Below, piece after piece: positions 1 through 5,357 of a stretch of DNA of 7,018 nucleotides. Positions within the stretch are counted from its first letter, which is position 1. Each line of letters begins with the position of its first letter. The DNA is taken from the NCBI GenBank assembly GCA_003520285.1, contig DOVB01000172.1, positions 1 through 7,018 of the forward strand, given 5' to 3'. This DNA is from Halieaceae bacterium (GTDB lineage Bacteria > Pseudomonadota > Gammaproteobacteria > Pseudomonadales > Halieaceae). The notes below the pieces were generated by a model. The model searched no databases and was not told the DNA's origin. It was given only the letters and a program-made list of their open reading frames with translations. Made by a program: the position numbers and the translations under genes.

Positions 1-116
1 TGTTCTAGTGTGAGTGGATTAATCCCGGCTCGTAAAAGTAGTTGAGAGACATCCCGCTCCCGGCTTGGTATCCCGGACATCGAGGTGAGCACATGGTGTT
101 TGCAGATCGTTGCCAT
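1..116 (-). CDS. Possible 5' end of a leftward gene, cut by window edge (doubtful)
   Basis: On the minus strand an ATG at 114-116 opens a frame that stays open for 38 codons to the left edge. It contains a plausible-looking segment, IPSRERDVSQLLLRAGINP (about residues 16-34). An in-frame TAA lies three codons upstream of the ATG, so the frame could not start earlier. I do not recognise the product and assign no function. Against it, there is no Shine-Dalgarno sequence before this ATG or before an in-frame ATG at 78-80, and 38 open codons can easily arise by chance. In its favour, a leftward gene starting here would make 117-285 a normal divergent promoter region for it and the TetR gene. An overlapping open frame at 5-286 has unnatural composition and was rejected. 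Confidence 0.2.
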   Translation of the reverse strand, partial: MATICKHHVLTSMSGIPSRERDVSQLLLRAGINPLTLE

Positions 117-285
117 AATAAATTTTTAGTGAGCTTCGGGGTAACCGTATCAATTTTATACCCGTTTACCGCAAAAATCTGATGTTTTTTGTGAGTATTT
201 TTGAGTGATTCAGACCTGTTTTTAGTTCTGTGCGCGCGGCACACTGAAACCATAGATGCTTTACTCATTGTTTTTGGGGAAATCA
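117..285. promoter_or_regulatory. AT-rich upstream region of the TetR gene with an imperfect dyad at 140-170
   Basis: This stretch has no gene I can support and is clearly AT-rich. The most structured element is an imperfect inverted repeat. The left arm GGTAACCGTAT (140-150) faces the right arm ATACCCGTTTACC (158-170) across CAATTTT. GTAT/ATAC pair perfectly, and the outer GGTAA/TTTACC parts pair with small offsets. TetR-family regulators commonly bind dyads of 15-30 bp in the region beside their own gene, so this is a candidate operator. That assignment is inference. A GGGGA at 276-280 provides the ribosome-binding site for the ATG at 286. Confidence 0.3.
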
Positions 286-777
286 ATGCTCACATTAGAT
301 GCCCAGTCACTGTCCTACGACGACAGCACGCAGTCTCTTTTCTGTGCATGGCCGCCAGCACGTGTGTCTTCGACCGCTGAGCCTTTGTGTCGACCAACTC
401 GCATGCGAAAATACCCCAAGCAGACACGCTCGATCATTTTGGTAACCTCGATTAAACAGGCCGCCATGATGGTCGCTGAACGGACTGCCATGAAAGATAT
501 TCAGGCCAGTAAGATCTGCGAAGTGGCGGGTGTTGCGATGGGGTCCTTGTATCAATACTTTTCGAACGTAGACTCAATTTTTACCGCGATTTACGAAGAC
601 ACGATCAAAGAGACCTTAACCCACGCGATCCAAGTCGATACGCCGTCAGTGCTCCTCTCGGACTTACATGCAGCTCTCAGAGCACTCGATGATCAGCTCG
701 GCTTAGCACACTATCATCAACACTACTCCAAGGGCTTAAACAGCTTATTCGGAGTACCGCTGCGCTCGGTAGAGTAA
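286..777 (+). CDS. TetR/AcrR-family transcriptional regulator with a short C-terminal domain
   Basis: Likely a DNA-binding repressor of 163 residues. Residues 41-105 form the TetR N-terminal domain: KYPKQTRS (42-49) leads into helix 1, and the helix-turn-helix lies near 72-92, ending in AGVAMGSLYQYF (81-92), the usual family signature. The lysine that often follows the aromatic pair (YFxNK) is valine here (V95). Start: ATG 286 has GGGGA five bases upstream. ATG 256 lacks such a site, and ATG 403 (MRKYPKQ) fits where many family members begin but also has none. Residues 1-39 are then a non-conserved extension. The effector-binding part is only about 70 residues, against the usual 110-150, so the gene may be truncated, and its ligand pocket is probably incomplete. 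It converges on the DUF1295 gene with 25 bp between the stops. Target genes are unknown; the leftward genes and the upstream region are candidates. Confidence 0.85.
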   Translation: MLTLDAQSLSYDDSTQSLFCAWPPARVSSTAEPLCRPTRMRKYPKQTRSIILVTSIKQAAMMVAERTAMKDIQASKICEVAGVAMGSLYQYFSNVDSIFTAIYEDTIKETLTHAIQVDTPSVLLSDLHAALRALDDQLGLAHYHQHYSKGLNSLFGVPLRSVE

Positions 778-802
778 TCGCAGCAGCGGTTTATCTCATC
801 AC

Positions 803-1645
803 TTAACGCACGAAGGGCACCAGTAGCGGCGTCTTCGCTTTGTAGGTTTGGTAAGCGTCTGATTGCCCCCATTTTGCGTCTGCCTTCTTCTCTAGCATTG
901 GTATGCCGCTGATTCTAGTGAGCAAGACGAAAACAAATACGGGCGAGAGTAAAGTCAGATAGGCGCTACCTTGTAACGCTGGTATTGCGAGTAGAGCGAT
1001 GCCGATCCAGAGCACAATTTCACCGAAATAGTTCGGATGTCGGCTGTAAGCCCACAGGCCCTCAGTAATGAATGTATCACTCCCATTACGCTCCCGAAAT
1101 CGCCGCTTTTGGGCGTCGGCAACGACTTCGATGCCAAATCCTATCATCCAAATGATGACTGCATTAAGGTCGTATAAAGAGAGCTCAACAACTTCGGTTG
1201 AGCTCATTGCGGCGATTGCTGTTGACGCGGTAATACTGACCCACAGACCTTGCAGCGTCCACGTCAAAAAGAAGCGTTTTGGGTGAGGCTTGATTTTATC
1301 AAAACGGTCGTCGCCGCCATCCTGGTGGATACGAGCCACAAGGAAGCTGCCGAGTCTTACTGCCCATAAAATAACGAGGCTTGCGAGTAGAAGTGATCGG
1401 ACATCATATTTGCCTGCCAGTATCAGAGCTGCTGCCACGGTCACAATAAAGCTAAAACTGCCGGTAAGGTCGTAGAACTTTTCTGTTTGTTGCAGGTAGG
1501 CGGGCACGAAGGCACACCATTGGATGAGCATCGCTAGCGTGACACAGGCTAAAAATATAGGCACGCCAGCAACGCTGGCACTCGAGAAAGAAACAATCAC
1601 GGTAAATACGCTGATGACTGCCATGGCGATAAAAATAGGTTTCAT
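803..1645 (-). CDS. DUF1295 membrane protein, steroid 5-alpha-reductase-like
   Basis: Inner-membrane protein of 280 residues with about eight hydrophobic segments (roughly 1-20, 26-50, 62-78, 83-105, 126-148, 160-178, 207-226, 229-246). The DUF1295 signature GLWAYSRHPNYFGE sits at 197-210, preceded by GIEVVADAQKRRFR (171-184) and followed by LLTRISGIPMLEKKAD (241-256). This C-terminal region resembles 5-alpha-steroid reductases and isoprenylcysteine methyltransferases, where it binds a nucleotide or S-adenosylmethionine cofactor. The true substrate of bacterial DUF1295 proteins is not established, so I name no reaction. Start: ATG 1643-1645 has AAGAG eight bases upstream. An in-frame ATG at 1682-1684 would add 13 residues (MKLAFQPIKRALK), but it has no ribosome-binding site and lies just after a stem-loop, so I prefer the inner start without excluding the outer one. 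It is downstream of the aldolase-like gene on the same strand and probably co-transcribed. Confidence 0.93.
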   Translation of the reverse strand: MKPIFIAMAVISVFTVIVSFSSASVAGVPIFLACVTLAMLIQWCAFVPAYLQQTEKFYDLTGSFSFIVTVAAALILAGKYDVRSLLLASLVILWAVRLGSFLVARIHQDGGDDRFDKIKPHPKRFFLTWTLQGLWVSITASTAIAAMSSTEVVELSLYDLNAVIIWMIGFGIEVVADAQKRRFRERNGSDTFITEGLWAYSRHPNYFGEIVLWIGIALLAIPALQGSAYLTLLSPVFVFVLLTRISGIPMLEKKADAKWGQSDAYQTYKAKTPLLVPFVR

Positions 1646-1691
1646 TTTGAGCGCTCTTTTTATTGGCTGAAAAGCTAGCTTCATGCTTAAT

Positions 1692-1723
1692 ACGCTGGAT
1701 CCGCTCCAAGAGGATCACAGCGT
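1692..1723 (-). other. Bulged stem-loop between aldolase-like and DUF1295 genes
   Basis: ACGCTGGATCC (1692-1702) pairs with GGATCACAGCGT (1712-1723), giving an 11-bp stem with a single bulged A (1717) and a nine-base loop. On the minus-strand transcript it lies after the aldolase stop and eight bases before the outer candidate start of the DUF1295 gene at 1684. No run of U follows on either strand (minus: UAUUAAGC; plus: UUUCGGUG), so it is not a good intrinsic terminator. It may tune mRNA stability or read-through between the two genes; that role is inference. Confidence 0.45.
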
Positions 1724-1760
1724 TTCGGTGCACAGTATGAGTTTGGTACTGATCGCGACG

Positions 1761-2495
1761 CTACTGGCGGTAGCTGGGATCAATTTTATCCATCAAGCGT
1801 TTCATCGCAGCAAATTCAAGCGCTCCAGCTGCTTGCCCCATACCTTGAATGGCCAGTAGCTTTTCGCTGCGCTCTAACACTTCTTGCCGCACTGGAATTT
1901 GTTTGACACCGGTTTGATCAACTGAGGCTTGAATTTGGCAGGACCTTTCTAGAATCCACATATTTAAGAAGGCTTCCGCGATCGTTCTGCCGCCGGCAAG
2001 TAAGCCATGGTTTCTGAGGATCATCATCATGGCTCGATCCCCTAAGTTCGCGACTAACTGCTGTTTTTCCGCTTCGTCAACAGTGATGCCTTCGAAGTCG
2101 TGATAGGTGACTTTATTATGAAGCAGTGTTGAGTAAAAATTATCAGGTCTGAGACCACCCTCTTGGCAGGCGACGGTCATGCCAGCAGTGGTATGCGTGT
2201 GCGCAATACACACGATATCGTGACGCGCGGCATGGATACAGCTGTGGATTAACATCCCAGCAGGATTTACCGGGTGGTCGGTGGGTTCAATGATGTTGCC
2301 ATTGATATCGACTTTCACTAAGTTAGAGGCAGTGACTTCGCTGTAGAGCAGCCCATAGGGATTGATCAGAAAATGTCCGTCATCGCCGGGCAGTTTGACA
2401 GTAATGTGGTTAAAGATGAGTTCTCCCCAACCCAAGTGGTCGAAAATACGATAGAGGGCGGCGAGATCGTCTCGCAAGCTGCGTTCATCTGTCAT
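1761..2495 (-). CDS. Class II aldolase/adducin-family protein
   Basis: Cytoplasmic protein of 244 residues spanning one complete class II aldolase/adducin domain, close to the usual 220-260. In fuculose-phosphate aldolase and relatives this fold binds a divalent metal through three histidines. The equivalents are visible as H99 and H101 (AHTHTTAGM) and H163 (ILRNHGLL). FNHITVKLPGDDGHFLINPYG (28-48) is the typical N-terminal strand region. The acidic residue that acts in catalysis in fuculose-phosphate aldolase (Glu73 in E. coli FucA) appears replaced: the matching segment reads NPAGMLIHSCIH (77-88), with no Glu. This is common in the adducin-like subgroup, so aldol cleavage is not assured and the substrate is unknown; decarboxylase or epimerase activity is possible. 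Start ATG 2493-2495 has only a weak AGGT upstream, but the N terminus fits the family. It is divergent from matB across a 259-bp gap and upstream of the DUF1295 gene. Confidence 0.92.
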   Translation of the reverse strand: MTDERSLRDDLAALYRIFDHLGWGELIFNHITVKLPGDDGHFLINPYGLLYSEVTASNLVKVDINGNIIEPTDHPVNPAGMLIHSCIHAARHDIVCIAHTHTTAGMTVACQEGGLRPDNFYSTLLHNKVTYHDFEGITVDEAEKQQLVANLGDRAMMMILRNHGLLAGGRTIAEAFLNMWILERSCQIQASVDQTGVKQIPVRQEVLERSEKLLAIQGMGQAAGALEFAAMKRLMDKIDPSYRQ

Positions 2496-2754
2496 GGAGG
2501 TTACCTATTAACGTTATTATTGGTCGATCACTATAGCAGATTGATACTAGAAGTTGAGCGGGTCTGGCGACCTTTCTTCAGGGTACATGCTACAGTGGTA
2601 CTGCCAGAGCGAGTGGCTCTGCCGATCATAATAATTCGATGGCGAGTTCACCGGATCACTGGACAAGTTCTAACGCGATGTGTCACTCAATGTGACTTGG
2701 AGTCTATTGTTCCGCCAACATTTTATGTTTTTAGTCGGAGTTTATTGCGCCACA
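2496..2754. promoter_or_regulatory. Divergent promoter region between the aldolase-like gene and matB, with three inverted repeats
   Basis: This gap must hold promoters for both divergent genes. For the leftward gene, TATAGT on the minus strand (2530-2535) matches the -10 consensus in five of six bases, with a poor -35 (CTCAAC) 17 bp away. For matB I find no strong promoter; TTGGAG (2697-2702) with ATTTTA 17 bp later is weak. Three dyads are visible: CAGT-GGT-ACTG (2593-2603), CAGAGC-GAGTG-GCTCTG (2605-2621), and GTCAC-TCAAT-GTGAC (2682-2696). The last is centred about 66 bp before the matB start and is the best placed to be an operator. None matches a binding site I can name. A plus-strand open frame across 2373-2765 is antisense to the aldolase start and was rejected. 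Confidence 0.4.
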
Positions 2755-4284
2755 ATGTCAGCTAACAATCACAATTTACTGTCCGTTTTAAATCTGCGGG
2801 ATCCGCAGCGTGTATTCTCGCCCGCACTCATCACTGAGTCTGGTGCCACCTGGTCCTACTCAGATTTAGCGATGCTGAGCGCTAAACTAGCAGCAGTTCT
2901 GTCTCGCCTTGGTGTGGTTAAGGGAGATCGGGTTTCAGCTCAGGTTATTAAATCACCCGAATCACTTTGCCTGTATTTTGCCTGTTTACAAGTCGGTGCT
3001 ATTTACCATCCTCTGAATCCAGCGTACTCCGATCGAGAGCTCGCCTATTTTCTTGAAGATGCTGGCCCTAAAGTCTTTGTCTGCACTCCAGATCGTGAGG
3101 CACAGAGTCAAAGCGTGGGACGGGCCGCAAAGGTGGAGCAGATTCTGACACTAGGCGAAAATGGACGCGGGAGTCTTCTCGAGAAAGTGACGGATGAAGC
3201 CCTCGAGACCACGGTTGCATTAGAGGGTAGTGCGCCGGCGGCACTGCTGTACTCGTCGGGCACCACGGGTCGCCCGAAAGGAATCGTGTTGACCCATGAT
3301 AATCTCAGCAATAACGCCCTTGCTTTGGTTGAGATATGGCAGTTCAGCGATGCGGATGTACTGCTTCATACGCTGCCCATTTTTCATGTGCATGGTCTTT
3401 TTGTGGCCTGTCATTGTGCGCTGATCAGTGGTGCATCAATGCTGTGGCACACTTCTTTCAGTGCGCCGGCAGTACTATCTCAACTGCCACGCGCAACAGT
3501 CTTCATGGGCGTGCCTACCTATTACACCCGTTTATTACAAGATCCTGATCTGTCGCCCTCAGTGTGTCGATCTATTAGGCTCTTTATCTCGGGCTCCGCA
3601 CCTCTCTTAGCATCCACTTGGAGTGAGTTTGCAGTGCGGACTGGGCATCAGATTCTTGAACGATACGGCATGACGGAAACGGGAATGACTTTGTCTAATC
3701 CGCTCATGGGCGAGCGTAAACCGGGCTCGGTGGGTTTTCCATTGCCGGGTGTAGAGGTTCGGATTGAAGCTCTTGAAGGCTCTACTGTGAAGGGGCAAGA
3801 GACGGGTTTGTTGATGGTGCGTGGGCGGAACGTGTTTAAAGAGTATTGGGGAATGCCAGAAAAAACCCGTGCTGATTTTAGCGATGATGGTTTTTTTAAG
3901 ACGGGTGACATCGCAAGTATTGATGCCGAGGGCTACTATTCGATCGTCGGGCGGTCGAAAGATATGATCATTTCAGGCGGCCTTAACATTTATCCCAAAG
4001 AGATTGAGCAAGTGCTTGATGAACATCCGCAGGTGATGGAATCCGCGGTTATTGGCATCCCCGACTCGGATTATGGTGAGCGAGTCATTGCACTGATCGT
4101 GCCAGCGGCACCTGTTGATGACGAATCAAGTTTGATCGGCTCTTTGGTTGCGTTGTGTACCGAGGAATTGGCAGGGTTTAAGCGTCCTAAGCTGTTCCGT
4201 CTGGTGGACGAACTGCCACGCAATGCGATGGGTAAAGTGCAGAAAACTGAGCTGCGAAAGCAGCAGTTAGAGAGGCTCGCTTGA
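2755..4284 (+). CDS. matB: Malonyl-CoA synthetase (malonate-CoA ligase)
   Basis: Cytosolic enzyme of 509 residues of the AMP-forming acyl-CoA synthetase superfamily; it makes malonyl-CoA from malonate, ATP and CoA through malonyl-AMP. The full set of superfamily motifs is present: YSSGTTGRPKG (166-176, phosphate loop), RYGMTETG (303-310), FKTGDIA (381-387), GRSKDMIISGGLNIYP hinge (399-414), and PRNAMGKVQK (488-497), whose Lys494 is the adenylation lysine. Assignment to MatB rather than another ligase rests on close resemblance to the rhizobial enzyme as I recall it: LPIFHVHGLFVA (207-218), FISGSAPLLA (277-286), TGHQILERYGMTET (296-309) and ERKPGSVGFPLPG (320-332). Length matches the family (about 500-510). 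Start: ATG 2755 gives the family N terminus; earlier in-frame ATGs at 2680 and 2725 would add 25 or 10 unconserved residues. GGAG at 2737-2740 lies 14 bases away, rather far. No matA or matC is nearby, so malonyl-CoA may feed fatty acid or other synthesis; that is inference. Confidence 0.95.
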   Translation: MSANNHNLLSVLNLRDPQRVFSPALITESGATWSYSDLAMLSAKLAAVLSRLGVVKGDRVSAQVIKSPESLCLYFACLQVGAIYHPLNPAYSDRELAYFLEDAGPKVFVCTPDREAQSQSVGRAAKVEQILTLGENGRGSLLEKVTDEALETTVALEGSAPAALLYSSGTTGRPKGIVLTHDNLSNNALALVEIWQFSDADVLLHTLPIFHVHGLFVACHCALISGASMLWHTSFSAPAVLSQLPRATVFMGVPTYYTRLLQDPDLSPSVCRSIRLFISGSAPLLASTWSEFAVRTGHQILERYGMTETGMTLSNPLMGERKPGSVGFPLPGVEVRIEALEGSTVKGQETGLLMVRGRNVFKEYWGMPEKTRADFSDDGFFKTGDIASIDAEGYYSIVGRSKDMIISGGLNIYPKEIEQVLDEHPQVMESAVIGIPDSDYGERVIALIVPAAPVDDESSLIGSLVALCTEELAGFKRPKLFRLVDELPRNAMGKVQKTELRKQQLERLA

Positions 4285-4401
4285 ATGGCCAGAGGCTTCG
4301 GCTGCACTGCGCAGTATGAATATGGATTTTTAAAAGAAAATGATTAGACTAAATCATCGATGTAAGTCATTTCATAGGCGCGTTAAGCGGCGAAACAAAC
4401 C
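4285..4401. promoter_or_regulatory. matB-oxyR gap with a perfect dyad at 4340-4357
   Basis: A short gap, probably holding the promoter of the LysR-family gene. ATGATT-AGACTA-AATCAT (4340-4357) is a perfect inverted repeat with six-base arms and a six-base spacer, immediately overlapped by the palindrome CATCGATG (4355-4362). It ends 44 bp before the regulator's ATG. LysR-type proteins usually bind AT-rich interrupted dyads near their own promoter, so this is a candidate autoregulatory site. It is not a clean T-N11-A box, and I could not lay the four-part ATAG-type OxyR consensus over it. Just after matB there is a perfect 10-bp palindrome ACTGCGCAGT (4306-4315), but the T-run at 4326-4331 is 10 bases further on, so a terminator is not convincing. 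Confidence 0.4.
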
Positions 4402-5319
4402 ATGATTTCAATCAAACAAATTCGGTATGCATTGGCGGTGGAGAAGACCCTCCATTTTCGCAAGGCGGCAGAGGCATGTTCTGTGTCTCAATCGGCGCTC
4501 AGCACGGCCCTGAACGAGATGGAGAACCAATTGGGTTTTCAGATCTTCGAGCGCGATAATAAAAAGGTACTCGTAACGCCTTTGGGGCGATTACTTCTTG
4601 CTAAAGCGCATCAGGTTAACCTTCAAATTGACGACATTATGCGCTTGAAGCAGAGTGACCAAGCGCCGCTTAGCGGGGCCATGACGATAGGTATGATCCC
4701 AACAATCGCCCCTTATTTGCTTCCTATTGCGCTTCCCATCGTGAAATCCCGCTACCCTCATGCCCGACTGAGAATCATTGAATCCCAGTCACAAGATTTG
4801 ATTGATAAGGTGCGAGCTGGTGAAATCGATGCGGCGGTTTTGGCCTTGCCCTATGATTGCGCCGGCCTATTAACGTTTCCGTTTTGGCAAGAGGACTTTT
4901 ATTGGGTGACTCACTCGGATCCGTCCGAGCCGGTGCGCGAGAAAATCACTTCGGCTGAGCTGGTTCATGAAAACTTAATGCTACTCTCAGAAGGTCATTG
5001 CTTGAAGGAGCACGCGCTCGCCGCTTGCCAGTTTCAAGAGTCGACCAGTCATTCTATGAGCGCAACGAGCCTGAACACCCTAATTCAGCTGGTTGTGGCC
5101 GAAATGGGTTCTACCTTGCTCCCTGAAATGGCACTTTCACAGTTGGTGGATCACGATCCGAGATTGGTAGCGGTTCGTCTTGACGAGCCGGGCCCGCATC
5201 GAGAGCTCGCATTTGTGATTCGAGCCACGTATCCTAATTTCAGTAATATTGAACTCTTAAAACATCTGTTTCATGAGGGTTTGCTGCAGGCGCGAACAGG
5301 CTCGCCGCGGGCCCAATAA
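4402..5319 (+). CDS. oxyR: OxyR-type LysR-family regulator (peroxide sensor)
   Basis: Transcriptional regulator of 305 residues, the same length as E. coli OxyR. Residues 1-60 are the LysR winged helix-turn-helix (HFRKAAEACSVSQSALSTAL, 18-37), followed by a linker helix and an effector domain from about 92. Specific OxyR features are visible: MIPTIAPYLLP (98-108), with T101 matching E. coli T100, and SEGHCLKEHALAAC (196-209), in which H199, C200 and C209 match H198 and the redox pair C199/C208 at identical spacing. ATSLNTL (221-227) follows, and R267 matches R266. S130 stands where E. coli has T129, a mild change. Disulfide formation between the two cysteines should switch the protein on in hydrogen peroxide. 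No clear ribosome-binding site precedes ATG 4402, but the N terminus aligns with the family. There is no catalase, ahpC or recG neighbour in view; instead the acylase starts 38 bp downstream. It could be a paralogue with its own regulon. Confidence 0.9.
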   Translation: MISIKQIRYALAVEKTLHFRKAAEACSVSQSALSTALNEMENQLGFQIFERDNKKVLVTPLGRLLLAKAHQVNLQIDDIMRLKQSDQAPLSGAMTIGMIPTIAPYLLPIALPIVKSRYPHARLRIIESQSQDLIDKVRAGEIDAAVLALPYDCAGLLTFPFWQEDFYWVTHSDPSEPVREKITSAELVHENLMLLSEGHCLKEHALAACQFQESTSHSMSATSLNTLIQLVVAEMGSTLLPEMALSQLVDHDPRLVAVRLDEPGPHRELAFVIRATYPNFSNIELLKHLFHEGLLQARTGSPRAQ

Positions 5320-5331
5320 ATGAGGCATCAG

Positions 5332-5345
5332 TCCCTTAATAGGGA
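5332..5345 (+). other. Small hairpin beside the acylase ribosome-binding site
   Basis: TCCCT-TAAT-AGGGA forms a perfect five-base-pair stem with a four-base loop. It lies between the oxyR-like stop and the acylase Shine-Dalgarno sequence AAGGAG (5348-5353), which begins only two bases after the stem. No T-run follows, so it is not a terminator. It may protect or modulate the start of the acylase message, but it is short enough to be coincidental. Confidence 0.3.
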
Positions 5346-5357
5346 GTAAGGAGCGAC

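Noticed and set aside
1..45. Plus-strand frame from the left edge ending in TGA at 43-45
   Set aside because: Only 14 codons are visible before the stop, with no recognisable C-terminal pattern, so an upstream gene tail cannot be supported.
5..286. 93-codon minus-strand open frame at the left end
   Set aside because: The composition is unlike a natural protein (scattered His, Lys, Ser, Thr with no domain pattern), it has no ribosome-binding site, and it overlaps the start of the TetR gene and the AT-rich upstream region.
1452..1733. 93-codon minus-strand frame overlapping the 5' end of the DUF1295 gene
   Set aside because: It is an out-of-frame shadow of the DUF1295 coding sequence, which has clear membrane segments and a family signature.
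2373..2765. 130-codon plus-strand open frame over the aldolase-matB gap
   Set aside because: Its first third is antisense to the well-supported aldolase N terminus and its remainder lies in the promoter region; the translation matches no family I know.
3229..3471. Eleven-base direct repeat AGTGCGCCGGC within matB
   Set aside because: Both copies encode Ser-Ala-Pro-Ala in frame at 159-162 and 236-239 of the protein region and reflect codon choice, not a mobile or regulatory repeat.
4285..4331. Intrinsic terminator after matB
   Set aside because: The palindrome ACTGCGCAGT is short and without a loop, and the following T-run is 10 bases away, so the arrangement is not that of a terminator.
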